In this document: piece after piece, positions 1-6,353 of the stretch
Layout: the number at the start of each line of letters is the position of its first letter
Numbering within the stretch: the first letter of the stretch is position 1
IMG/VR virus record: IMGVR_UViG_3300031463_000237
Span: 1 to 22,574 of that record
Length of the DNA stretch: 22,574 bases
Reading direction: 5' to 3' (one strand)
Origin: a virus
Notes under the pieces: generated by a model
The model's input: only the letters and a program-made list of their open reading frames with translations
What the model was told of the DNA's origin: nothing
The model's database searches: none
Made by a program: the position numbers and the translations under genes

Positions 1-16
1 TGAGCGCGTCTATTTA

Positions 17-25
17 TGGTAGAAT
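17..25 (+). promoter_or_regulatory. Extended -10 promoter of the tRNA-Lys gene
   Basis: TGGTAGAAT reads as an extended -10 element (TGn followed by TAGAAT, five of six matches to TATAAT). It is followed by a GC-rich stretch (ggcgcgcg) typical of the discriminator of stable-RNA promoters. The predicted start is about position 31-33, a few bases before the mature tRNA 5' end at 39. The -35 region lies mostly outside the window. An autonomous promoter suggests a host tRNA rather than a phage tRNA carried in an operon. Confidence 0.55.
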
Positions 26-38
26 CTGGCGCGCGAAC

Positions 39-111
39 GGTCCACTAGCTCAACTGGTAGAGCAACTGACTCTTAATCAGTGGGTTCAGGGTTCGAGTCC
101 CTGGTGGATCA
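39..111 (+). tRNA. tRNA-Lys (anticodon CTT)
   Basis: A full cloverleaf can be drawn. The acceptor arm pairs GGTCCAC with GTGGATC (one G-T pair). The D arm contains AGCTCAACTGGTAGAGC. The anticodon stem is ACTGA/TCAGT with loop CTCTTAA, giving anticodon CTT. The T arm carries GGTTCGAGTCC and the discriminator is A. The gene is followed by CCT, so the 3' CCA is not fully encoded and must be added after transcription. It is transcribed toward the phage/plasmid-type genes, all of which run the other way. tRNA 3' ends are common integration targets, and an excisionase-like gene lies 70 bp away, but no second copy of the tRNA 3' half is seen in the window, so an attachment site is not proven. Confidence 0.95.
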
Positions 112-124
112 CCTAAATATAGGG

Positions 125-151
125 ATATATGTTTATAAAATTGCCATATAT
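125..151. repeat. AT-rich inverted repeat between the tRNA and the excisionase-like gene
   Basis: ATATATG (125-131) is repeated in inverted orientation as CATATAT (145-151), separated by 13 bases. It sits in the 69-bp gap between the tRNA 3' end and the stop codon of the last - strand gene. It could be a weak bidirectional terminator or a recombinase/excisionase binding site. There is no T-run that would make an intrinsic terminator convincing. Confidence 0.3.
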
Positions 152-180
152 GGGGGTAATCTCAAAACTGTTCTATCCAA

Positions 181-396
181 CTAAGGTTTATTTAATGCAT
201 ATGAATTAGCTACGTCACTGGTTTCCACCACTTTCTGTTTTTCCAGCCACTTCTCCAAATCACTCCGCCTGATCCTTACATTACGGTTCAATTTTAAATG
301 GGGTATCTGTTTTCTCTGCACCATCAAATAAACCTTCGCCTTGCTGATTTTTAGATATTCGGCAACTTCCGGAATTGTTAGTATTTCCTCCATCAT
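181..396 (-). CDS. Excisionase-family / MerR-like helix-turn-helix protein
   Basis: A 71-aa protein of the HTH_17 (excisionase DNA-binding) type. Residues 5-50 follow the family pattern: LTIPEVAEYLKISKAKVYLM forms the helix-turn-helix, followed by a wing (IPHLKLNRNVRIRRSDLEKWL) in which Arg/Lys residues contact DNA and the 'DLEKWL' helix closes the fold. Length is usual for small excisionases and plasmid regulators. The start overlaps the primase stop codon (ATGATG with TGA inside), so it is probably translated by coupling; the second Met is an equally good start. It is the promoter-distal gene of the block and lies beside tRNA-Lys, which fits a role in excision/integration control, but no integrase is visible and it could equally regulate replication genes. 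Confidence 0.8.
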   Translation of the reverse strand: MMEEILTIPEVAEYLKISKAKVYLMVQRKQIPHLKLNRNVRIRRSDLEKWLEKQKVVETSDVANSYALNKP

Positions 397-1322
397 TTCA
401 ACCCTAGCCTTTCTGCAAGATCATCCACCGCTTCCTTGAACTCCATGTGATTGAACTTCATCCAAAAATCTATTACTGAGCCACCCCCACAACCTGCAAA
501 ACAATTCCAGTAATTCTCTTTCTCGTTTACAGAGAAACTCGGTTTTTCATCATCGTGAAATGGACACCGCCCGATTCCTTTGTCATTCAGATCCACGAAT
601 TGTTCAATCAATTCTCGTACTGTTATCTTTTGCTTGATGCGCTCCCACATAGGAAGTCCTACATGGTCTTTTCCGTTTCCATTTACAAAAGGCCTTTTTA
701 TCGGCTCTTTGTATTGATATTTCATCACAATCTCCAGAGGTATCCTTCCAGCAGGTTTGGATAGTTCGATTAGTTGTTCACTTGAACTTGAAAAACCTGC
801 AAACTGATAACGGGTTCCAGATTTCCTGTGAATTCCGAATGGCAACCTTATACAACTTCCCGGACCTTTACTGACCGTTTGCTTTGGAAATACCTCGGCA
901 TCTATCCTAAATATCTTGGCGATTTCCAGCCCGAAATTTCTTGCTTCCTTACCTGATACTGGCTCCTCAAAGAAAAACCAGAGATGTCCTCCCCTTCTTG
1001 AATATTCAAGGTATGAAGGAAATAACAGATTTCTGAAAACAAACTCCAATCGATCAAAATTATCTTTATCGTCTGCATCCAGGACACAGAATTTTGCAGT
1101 GCTTTCTTTGCTGAGCGTGTAAGTACCAAGGGTTATTTTTCCGTTTAAATGCCGCTCAATCAAACGGGGAGTAACTGGCTCTTTGACACAGTAATAGACT
1201 CCGCTTGGAAGTTGTAAAGCAAAACAATCGTCCCTATTGATATAGGTTTCCATCATGTTTTCCGCCATCTTCTCGAAATCACTTTTTCTCTTTAACTCTC
1301 TATTTTGTTCTTGCTCTACCAT
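393..1322 (-). CDS. AEP-type primase with C-terminal CHC2 zinc finger
   Basis: A 309-aa protein in two parts. Residues 30-200 look like an archaeo-eukaryotic primase (AEP) domain of the kind found in mobile elements: an acidic LDADD motif (81-85) for metal binding, a basic SRRGGHLW motif (108-115), DAEVFPKQ (141-148) and a late RLPFGIH (159-165). Residues 236-309 look like the CHC2 zinc finger of DnaG-type primases: C253-x2-H256, then C274-x3-C278, followed by a conserved helical tail. The likely role is synthesis of RNA or DNA primers for the element's replication. The start is backed by a strong Shine-Dalgarno (GGGAGGTGA) ending 8 bases before the ATG. A stable hairpin (1345-1385) sits just upstream. 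Joining an AEP core to a C-terminal CHC2 finger is unusual, since CHC2 is normally N-terminal in DnaG. Confidence 0.8.
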   Translation of the reverse strand: MVEQEQNRELKRKSDFEKMAENMMETYINRDDCFALQLPSGVYYCVKEPVTPRLIERHLNGKITLGTYTLSKESTAKFCVLDADDKDNFDRLEFVFRNLLFPSYLEYSRRGGHLWFFFEEPVSGKEARNFGLEIAKIFRIDAEVFPKQTVSKGPGSCIRLPFGIHRKSGTRYQFAGFSSSSEQLIELSKPAGRIPLEIVMKYQYKEPIKRPFVNGNGKDHVGLPMWERIKQKITVRELIEQFVDLNDKGIGRCPFHDDEKPSFSVNEKENYWNCFAGCGGGSVIDFWMKFNHMEFKEAVDDLAERLGLK

Positions 1323-1344
1323 AATTTATTCACCTCCCTTCATT

Positions 1345-1385
1345 CCACGGCCAAGGCTAGAAAGAGAGTTCTACCTCGTCCGTGG
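1345..1385 (-). promoter_or_regulatory. Hairpin in the leader of the primase gene
   Basis: On the - strand CCACGG and CCGTGG form the outer arm. Inside, AGG pairs with CCT and TAGAA pairs with TTCTA around a six-base loop. The structure spans nearly all of the space between the zinc-ribbon gene and the primase Shine-Dalgarno. It is not followed by a T-run, so it is more likely an mRNA processing or stabilising element than a terminator. Confidence 0.45.
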
Positions 1386-1391
1386 TTAGCT

Positions 1392-1562
1392 TTAAGAAGC
1401 CTTGTGATACTTACCGCACTTTGGACACCAGTGGAGCTGGATATACTCTTCAGGGTTTTCATCACCGTCACCCTTTGGTAGCGGAAAGACGACATTCACA
1501 GCCGCTTTCCTTATCTTGTCCACCGTATCAACGGCTTTCAAAAGCTTTTCCCTTTCGGACAT
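1392..1562 (-). CDS. Small zinc-ribbon-like protein (56 aa)
   Basis: A 56-aa ORF beginning MSEREKLLKAVDTVDKIRKA and ending with a C-x2-C knuckle, HWCPKCGKYH (44-53). Two Cys and flanking His residues could bind one zinc, alone or as a dimer. It has an excellent Shine-Dalgarno (GAAAGGGGGTGA) with the ATG four bases further on, which strongly supports translation. It lies between the coupling ATPase and the primase in the same orientation. Its function is not recognised; a small nucleic-acid- or protein-binding accessory of the replication module is plausible from context only. Confidence 0.75.
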   Translation of the reverse strand: MSEREKLLKAVDTVDKIRKAAVNVVFPLPKGDGDENPEEYIQLHWCPKCGKYHKAS

Positions 1563-1592
1563 TGGTATCACCCCCTTTCTAAGCCTTTGGCC

Positions 1593-1638
1593 AACCTAAA
1601 CGGGTCAAGCCCGTAAAGGCCGAGTAGGGGAATATTGG
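1593..1638 (-). repeat. Intergenic hairpin between ATPase and zinc-ribbon genes
   Basis: The - strand contains ACGGG-CTTGA-CCCGT, flanked at a distance by GCCTTT and AAAGGC, which can also pair. It lies between the ATPase stop and the next Shine-Dalgarno. No T-run follows, so a processing or attenuation role is as likely as termination. Confidence 0.3.
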
Positions 1639-1645
1639 TAAGGTG

Positions 1646-3142
1646 CTAAAGGGTGGGCGGGCTGGGTTTTACTTTCCCATCAAGACCCAAACTTCTTTGA
1701 TTGATGATTTCAAGGGCATCTCGAACCCTCACACCCCTTTCTCTTAGAAGGCGTTCTTTTACATCATCAGGGTTTTCATCCAGCCCGCCTCTGGAATTCT
1801 CCCTCGTCTTTGCTACGTAACGAATGAAACGATCCGGAATCTTTTCAGACACGAAACGCCGTATAACACACTCACGATGTTTAAGGGCTTGTATCCAATT
1901 CGCAGCCCGTAAATACTGTCCTCGATCTGTCTCTGGTATCGGGTGCTGATTTGGTGTCTTAGGTGGCAGCTTTACAACCTTTGGCTCATAGGGGAAAAGT
2001 TGCTGAGCGATCTCGTAAGCCTCTTTAAAATTGGAAATCCCGAAACAAACCAGATTGCCAATCGACCATATTTGCTCTCTCAGGGTGCTTGCAAGTTGAG
2101 AGAGAGACTGTAAAACCACATAAAGTTCAAGTTTTCTGGATCTGTAAAGCGGGGAAAGCATTCCTATTTCTTCGGCCATACCAGGAATAGAAAGAAGCGA
2201 ATAAACCTCATCCATAACAAGGGCAACGGGTTTATCATCCGGGTTTCCTGGCTGGCGTTTGTTTATTTCGGACATGATGAGGGAGTATGCCTGAGTAAAG
2301 AGATAGTGCTGAGTAGTTCTTTGATTGATGAGTCGAGCCCCGTTGACGAGTATCATTTGTCCTTTTGAGATTGCTTCTTTTGGAGTCCAACCCGGACGGT
2401 AGTAACCGACCCTAGCTCTTGTCTCCCTGGGTTCGATAGCTCCAAGTAAAGCAATAAGGGCATAGGAGCGAAGTTCACGCTCTGAGGGTTTTAAATTTAA
2501 AAATACCTGTTCTAAAAACCATTTTGCAGTGGGAACCTCTCCCCCAAATTTAGCAAGAGCCCTCCGCATTTGAGTTGCATCAACTAGGAGCTTTTTAACC
2601 TCGGTTATTTGCCACGGTTCTCCATGCTCATTTCTAATGGATGTCAAAAGCCTCATTATTTGTGGGGCAATTTCCCTTAATCCCAATCCAGCCAAAAATG
2701 GAGCATCTTTGACTAACTCAGGAGCAAGTTTGGTTAGATTTGTGGCCACCCTTTGTACTTGCTCTTCATAGCTTCCGCCATAATCTGAGGAAAATTCGGG
2801 TAAAGGAATTACCCAATCAGGGTTACCCAACTCATCATAGACAACCCGCCGGAGCAACTTTTCTTTTTCATCTTGAGGTTTCTGCAGGATTAGTGTAAGG
2901 ATTGAATCAGTAATTGAACCTGACCAATCGAGTACAAAAATAGCCCGATCTGAATACTTCTCAAAATAGCGTACCAGGTGATTAGCCAGACTTGAGGTTT
3001 TGCCTGTTCCCTGCCGACCAATATATAAAGTTCCCATGGTTAATCCTTCATCAAAAAGCTCGTCAGAAGAGCACGAAGCCAGGTTCGGCAAGGGAAGCTT
3101 ATTGCCTACAAGTATTGTTTTAAGTAGTGATAGATCCATCAT
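1646..3142 (-). CDS. VirD4/TraG-like coupling ATPase (HerA/FtsK superfamily)
   Basis: A 498-aa P-loop ATPase. Walker A is GRQGTGKTS (42-50). Walker B is VALVMDEV (306-313). A motif YVVLQSLSQL (341-350) matches the Gln-containing sensor motif of type IV coupling proteins. Such ATPases pump DNA through a membrane channel or dock a relaxosome to a secretion machine. No N-terminal membrane helix is seen; the two small membrane proteins encoded upstream could supply an anchor. The start overlaps the preceding gene by 23 bp and lacks its own Shine-Dalgarno, so coupling is likely; Met1 and Met2 are equivalent starts. A DNA-packaging or replication-segregation ATPase is the alternative, but the pairing with a replication-relaxation-like gene favours conjugation-type transfer. 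Confidence 0.75.
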   Translation of the reverse strand: MMDLSLLKTILVGNKLPLPNLASCSSDELFDEGLTMGTLYIGRQGTGKTSSLANHLVRYFEKYSDRAIFVLDWSGSITDSILTLILQKPQDEKEKLLRRVVYDELGNPDWVIPLPEFSSDYGGSYEEQVQRVATNLTKLAPELVKDAPFLAGLGLREIAPQIMRLLTSIRNEHGEPWQITEVKKLLVDATQMRRALAKFGGEVPTAKWFLEQVFLNLKPSERELRSYALIALLGAIEPRETRARVGYYRPGWTPKEAISKGQMILVNGARLINQRTTQHYLFTQAYSLIMSEINKRQPGNPDDKPVALVMDEVYSLLSIPGMAEEIGMLSPLYRSRKLELYVVLQSLSQLASTLREQIWSIGNLVCFGISNFKEAYEIAQQLFPYEPKVVKLPPKTPNQHPIPETDRGQYLRAANWIQALKHRECVIRRFVSEKIPDRFIRYVAKTRENSRGGLDENPDDVKERLLRERGVRVRDALEIINQRSLGLDGKVKPSPPTL

Positions 3143-3824
3143 CTTTGACTAAAGGATGGGCTTGACCATCCCCTCCCCAGAAATAAATTGGAGTAGAAAG
3201 TTGACGACGGAAAGGAACCTCTAAAAAAGTCTTGTAATCGGTAAAAAGAAAGGGATAGTTCCCGATTTTATGAAAATCAAGCCACGCCCTAACCCTTTCT
3301 CTTTCTACATCAAGGACAAAAAGGACAACAGAAGAACAACCAAACCTTTCTTCAATTGCCGGAAGCACTTCTTTGTAACGAGCAATCTTGCTTCTTAACT
3401 TTCTGTAGAAGTTATCGGCTGTACAAAACTCGAAAAGAAGCATCTTCCCTGTCGAGTATTTGATACCCCATTCAGGGACAACACCGAAGCCAAAAAAGAA
3501 GCCAGTCTTGATAATCTCGCAATTTGGTTTTGAAAGAGCCAGTCTAACTAATCCTTCTGTACAAGCCAGCTCATGCTCAATATTTGGATCATAGAAATCT
3601 CCGTATTTCTTCATTCTCTTTCTAGGGACTGAGTAAATAAGTTTTTTTCCATACCATCGGGAGACGAGTTTTCCTTTTTTTACTAGACGTGGAAGCAAAA
3701 CCTCAACTCGCTTACTTCTTCTAGGCTTGCCATAAAACCACAAGACGTAATGATCCCTGGTAGCCCACTGAAACAAATGAGCAACCTCTAAGAACTCTTT
3801 TTGTGATATATAAGGTCTGGTCAT
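3120..3824 (-). CDS. Replication-relaxation-family-like protein
   Basis: A 234-aa protein taken to start at MTRPYISQ (3824), because GAGG lies 7 bases before that ATG; an upstream in-frame Met would add 33 residues without a better ribosome site and would run through a hairpin. Residues 1-75 look like a winged helix (ISQKEFLEVAHLFQWATRDH, then RRSKRVEVLLPRLVKKGKL). Residues 90-200 contain an EHELACTEGLVRLAL helix and VVPEWGIKYSTGKMLLFEFC, which resembles the degenerate nuclease-like half of plasmid replication-relaxation proteins (PF13814-type). These proteins act with coupling ATPases in mobilisation or plasmid copy control. The gene overlaps the ATPase gene, the usual arrangement for this pair. 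The family call comes from pattern recognition, not a search. Confidence 0.55.
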   Translation of the reverse strand: MTRPYISQKEFLEVAHLFQWATRDHYVLWFYGKPRRSKRVEVLLPRLVKKGKLVSRWYGKKLIYSVPRKRMKKYGDFYDPNIEHELACTEGLVRLALSKPNCEIIKTGFFFGFGVVPEWGIKYSTGKMLLFEFCTADNFYRKLRSKIARYKEVLPAIEERFGCSSVVLFVLDVERERVRAWLDFHKIGNYPFLFTDYKTFLEVPFRRQLSTPIYFWGGDGQAHPLVKDDGSITT

Positions 3825-3838
3825 AATATTCCTCTTAA

Positions 3839-3870
3839 GGGGTGGAACTACCTCCTTAGAGCTCCACCCC
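3839..3870 (-). promoter_or_regulatory. Hairpin displaying an AGGAGG core in its loop
   Basis: On the - strand GGGGTGGAGCT pairs with AGTTCCACCCC (one C-A mismatch), with loop CTAAGGAGGT. The loop presents a perfect Shine-Dalgarno core 26 bases before the ATG at 3824, which also has its own GAGG. This could be a ribosome standby site, a protein-binding hairpin or an intercistronic stabiliser. Confidence 0.4.
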
Positions 3871-3897
3871 ATGTCCACTCTAGCATAGCAAGGAAAT

Positions 3898-4203
3898 TTA
3901 CCCAAAAATAAGGTGCATAACACCTACCGTGAGGAAGGCTTGAACAATCCAACCCACTACGATTGTGATGAAAGCTGCAACGCAAAGGACGTAGTAAAGG
4001 ATCGTGTCATACTCAGTGGGAAAGCCAGCTGCAAAAGCCCTCCTGCGCCACTCGTTGGCCATTCGCTCAATCGTTCCGGGCATGGCTCGGATGTTATTAC
4101 TTAGGGCTACAAAGGCTGTCCAAAGTAAAGCCCCAATTGCCCGAATAACCCACGGCAGGATAAAGCGGACACCTCGTATGAAAGTTCTAATTACTCGTAC
4201 CAT
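3898..4203 (-). CDS. Small membrane protein of the transfer block
   Basis: A 101-aa protein starting at MVRVIRTF. This start is chosen over one 18 bases upstream because GGAGGTG lies 6 bases before it. It has two hydrophobic spans (about 13-35 and 70-96) separated by a basic, Arg-rich segment (MANEWRRRAF), so a hairpin in the membrane with a positively charged cytoplasmic loop is likely. It overlaps the preceding gene by 13 bp. Function is not recognised; its position just before the replication-relaxation and coupling-ATPase genes suggests a membrane partner for DNA transfer, by context only. Confidence 0.65.
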   Translation of the reverse strand: MVRVIRTFIRGVRFILPWVIRAIGALLWTAFVALSNNIRAMPGTIERMANEWRRRAFAAGFPTEYDTILYYVLCVAAFITIVVGWIVQAFLTVGVMHLIFG

Positions 4204-4670
4204 GACAACACCTCCACCCATGTTCCGTCTGGTAGAACAACGTACAATGCAGGATCCAGTAGTAGGAAACCCATTGTGAGAATTGCTCCTGCAACATAGG
4301 CCATCATCACAATGGCAGTTCCTACAATCTTGACGGCAATTTCTCCTGCTTTACTAACTGTCTCCCAGGGGACTTGAATGGGTTTAAAATCAATTTCTTT
4401 TGTGGGAGCGGATAAAAGTTTGGGTGCTTCGTGGCCAAGAACAAGGCCTTCAATAGGGATATCTGCACGCTTGAGAGCTTCTATCCTCTCCTTGGCTTTT
4501 GCGGGTATAATTTCCTCGTCTCCTTTGACGGGTAGATACCACCAGCCCTCCCTATACTCAGGATTTTGGATCATCTCACCTCCATCTTTGAGACGAAATC
4601 CCCAATGGTTCTGATCAGCCAGATCAAGAACCCGCAGAACATTAACTGATCGCCGAAGTTTGTTTTCCAT
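4191..4670 (-). CDS. Membrane-anchored protein of unknown function
   Basis: A 159-aa protein with a soluble N-terminal half (1-105, rich in charged residues, with a WGFRLKDGGEM / GWWYLPVKGDEE segment) and one or two close hydrophobic spans at about 108-145, ending in a short tail. A strong Shine-Dalgarno (AAGGAGG, 8 bases before ATG) marks the start. It is the first gene of the - strand replication/transfer block and is divergent from the LamG regulator, the two start codons being 88 bp apart. No family is recognised. It could be a membrane component of the same machinery as the coupling ATPase. Confidence 0.65.
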   Translation of the reverse strand: MENKLRRSVNVLRVLDLADQNHWGFRLKDGGEMIQNPEYREGWWYLPVKGDEEIIPAKAKERIEALKRADIPIEGLVLGHEAPKLLSAPTKEIDFKPIQVPWETVSKAGEIAVKIVGTAIVMMAYVAGAILTMGFLLLDPALYVVLPDGTWVEVLSWYE

Positions 4671-4758
4671 AGTCAGCCTCCTTTTGGCAAATGGTAGCCG
4701 CCAATTCCTTCTATCGTTCTTCTCTCTTTCTTCTCAATTCTGTCCAGGAGGAATCAAT
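4671..4758. promoter_or_regulatory. Divergent intergenic region between transfer block and LamG regulator
   Basis: An 88-bp gap separates two divergent start codons, each with a strong Shine-Dalgarno (- strand AAGGAGG; + strand AGGAGG). On the - strand TTGAGA followed 16 bases later by GATAGA is a poor promoter candidate. A pyrimidine-rich tract (ctctctttcttctc) precedes the + strand ribosome site. The regulator may control this region, but no clear operator palindrome is seen. Confidence 0.4.
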
Positions 4759-5922
4759 ATGTCCGTGGAGTCCGACACTGAAAACTTTAAAAAACTGACA
4801 AAAAACGAGGTAACACTTCTTTATTGGAAGTTTAGAGAAAAGCCGACTGCAGAAATATGTAAGTTATTGGCCGTAGAAGAAAGTGAATACTATCGAATAC
4901 AAAGAAGTGCCTATAAAAAACTTGAAGTAGATATGAGTTTGTCCACTCCTGAGAAGTGGAATGATGTCAAAACTAGATTTGGTGACTTATTAACTTTGCT
5001 GACTGATGAAGATTTAAAAAGTTGGAAGGAAAAAACTTCCCCCACGCCCGAAGAACCCTCAATTCCAAAAGAAGAACCAAAAGAACATCTTGAAGTACCA
5101 GATAGAGTTGAGACTGGCAACCGGAGGGCTTTGTGGCTAGGTGTAGGATTTATGATTATCTTGGCTTTAGTAGGGGGTTACTATTTAGGAGCTCACAACT
5201 CACCGCCTAGGCAGATTGTTATTACAGCAACATTGGCTCCTGTGTCTCAGGCTACCACCAATAAAGTTGTTCCTACCACTCGGCCAACGGAGAGGATACT
5301 TCTGACCTCAACTGAAAGCCCAACCGATACGATAGCTCCTACTGATACGACAGCTCCTACCGATACGCCCACTATTGCCCCAACTCTAATCCCATTACCT
5401 TTTCAAGACAATTTCAATAATGGGTTAAACCCCATGTGGAATCAGTTAACTGGAACCTGGCGTGTGATTAACGGACAACTCACAGCCGATCCTGATGATT
5501 CCTGGTCCAGAATTTTGGTAGGAGATACTAGGTGGACAAATTTTCGAGTTGACGTGGACGTATTCAATTACGATTGGAATTACCAGGTTGAAGTAATTGC
5601 ACATGCTACCCCTCAAGGATTTATTAGTTTTAGAACCAATGGTGATGGATCATCTTGGATGCTCCATAAAATAGGATCCGACGAAGAAACTATTGCCAGC
5701 CTTGATAAAGGCGGTTTGACTTTTTCGGGTTTTGATGGTTATGCTAAAAACCACATTCGCCTTGAGGTAAACGGTAATACTTACTCTGCCTACGTAGATG
5801 GGCAACTCTATTTGCAGGTCACAGACCCCACCTTTCCAAGTGGGCAGGCAGGATTGGGTATTTATTTTCCCAATTCGCACACGCATAGGTTTGATAACTT
5901 TTCAATAGAGGCTTTACCTTAG
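4759..5922 (+). CDS. Membrane-bound regulator: HTH, TM helix, PT-rich linker, LamG-like domain
   Basis: A 387-aa protein starting at MSVESDTE, fixed by AGGAGG 7 bases upstream. Residues 12-57 resemble the LuxR/sigma-70 region 4 helix-turn-helix (LTKNEVTLLYWKF, then AEICKLLAVEESEYYRIQRS). Residues 124-145 form one transmembrane helix after basic NRR, so the HTH is cytoplasmic. Residues 150-213 are a Ser/Thr/Pro linker including an 18-base tandem repeat (PTDTxA). Residues 214-387 form a beta-rich domain like LamG/concanavalin or DUF1080 (FQDNFNNGLNPMWNQLTGTW at its start). The likely role is sensing a surface glycan or polymer and regulating transcription. It is the only long + strand gene and converges on the last lysis-region gene with a 9-bp overlap. 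It may be a lysogenic-conversion gene. Confidence 0.75.
   Translation: MSVESDTENFKKLTKNEVTLLYWKFREKPTAEICKLLAVEESEYYRIQRSAYKKLEVDMSLSTPEKWNDVKTRFGDLLTLLTDEDLKSWKEKTSPTPEEPSIPKEEPKEHLEVPDRVETGNRRALWLGVGFMIILALVGGYYLGAHNSPPRQIVITATLAPVSQATTNKVVPTTRPTERILLTSTESPTDTIAPTDTTAPTDTPTIAPTLIPLPFQDNFNNGLNPMWNQLTGTWRVINGQLTADPDDSWSRILVGDTRWTNFRVDVDVFNYDWNYQVEVIAHATPQGFISFRTNGDGSSWMLHKIGSDEETIASLDKGGLTFSGFDGYAKNHIRLEVNGNTYSAYVDGQLYLQVTDPTFPSGQAGLGIYFPNSHTHRFDNFSIEALP
5323..5367 (+). repeat. 18-bp tandem repeat in the PT-rich linker
   Basis: Two near-perfect copies of ACYGATACGAYAGCTCCT (5323-5340 and 5341-5358) are followed by a partial third copy. They encode PTDT(I/T)A. The length of this extracytoplasmic spacer could vary by slippage. 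Confidence 0.7.
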
Positions 5923-6009
5923 TTTCTTCCAGATTAGGACACCAATAATAATCCCTACAAGAAGAGGGATTAAAAATATTGTTGCTGGTACTCTAATGCT
6001 TATCCACAT
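5914..6009 (-). CDS. 31-aa single-span membrane peptide
   Basis: MWISIRVPATIFLIPLLVGI followed by IIGVLIWKKLR: one hydrophobic helix flanked by Arg and Lys. It overlaps the preceding gene by 17 bp in another frame. The region before the start (TTGGAAAG) gives only a weak, close ribosome site, so translation is uncertain. It is included because it continues the run of small membrane ORFs around the endolysin and its composition is fully that of a membrane peptide. Its end overlaps the end of the convergent LamG regulator gene. Confidence 0.4.
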   Translation of the reverse strand: MWISIRVPATIFLIPLLVGIIIGVLIWKKLR

Positions 6010-6130
6010 CTTTCCAATATTTTCCTTCGTATTCGTCAAGGTCATCTCGGCTACTTTCATGCAAAAAGATAGCACCGTAAAGTACGGCAGTCACAATTCC
6101 CAAAACGATCCAAAGGGCAGTAAATAACAT
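5993..6130 (-). CDS. 45-aa small membrane protein
   Basis: MLFTALWIVLGIVTAVLYGA forms one membrane helix (1-23), followed by an acidic tail (ESSRDDLDEYEGKYWKDVDK). The start lies 4 bases after the stop of the previous gene (TAATGAAATG), an arrangement typical of translational reinitiation. One span with a charged tail could be a holin, antiholin or spanin-like accessory; no family is recognised. Confidence 0.6.
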   Translation of the reverse strand: MLFTALWIVLGIVTAVLYGAIFLHESSRDDLDEYEGKYWKDVDKH

Positions 6131-6134
6131 TTCA

Positions 6135-6347
6135 TTAATTGCTTGTTCCTGAACTATTCGATTTAATTATTCCTGCTGTATTCACAACCGCATTCCCAGC
6201 TGTGAATATTCCTATGACCCAAGTCGCAAAATCCAAAAATTTATCCGCTGGAACGAAATTTTTTAGTACTAAAACAAAAGCAAAGGTCAAAACAAGAATA
6301 GCAAGTAAAAATTTTCTACTTACAAGCGATTTCAATGCATCTACCAT
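6135..6347 (-). CDS. Holin-like protein (70 aa, two spans)
   Basis: A 70-aa protein with two hydrophobic segments (about 12-29 and 38-60) separated by KNFVPADKFLDF, a basic N-terminus (MVDALKSLVSRKF) and a short polar tail. Size and topology fit small phage holins, which open the membrane to release endolysin. It lies just downstream of the endolysin gene and a 68-aa membrane protein, with gaps of only a few bases. Holins are too diverse to assign to a family by eye. Confidence 0.6.
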   Translation of the reverse strand: MVDALKSLVSRKFLLAILVLTFAFVLVLKNFVPADKFLDFATWVIGIFTAGNAVVNTAGIIKSNSSGTSN

Positions 6348-6353
6348 ATTTTT

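Noticed and set aside
101-115. GTGGATCACCT resembles the 3' end of 16S rRNA
   Set aside because: It is the acceptor stem of the tRNA plus chance bases. No further rRNA sequence is present.
1382-1582. 66-aa + strand ORF before the coupling ATPase gene
   Set aside because: It is antisense to the well-supported 56-aa zinc-ribbon gene, which has a strong Shine-Dalgarno; the + strand ORF has none.
4004-4279. 91-aa + strand ORF
   Set aside because: It is antisense to two overlapping membrane-protein genes that have good ribosome sites, and has no start signal of its own.
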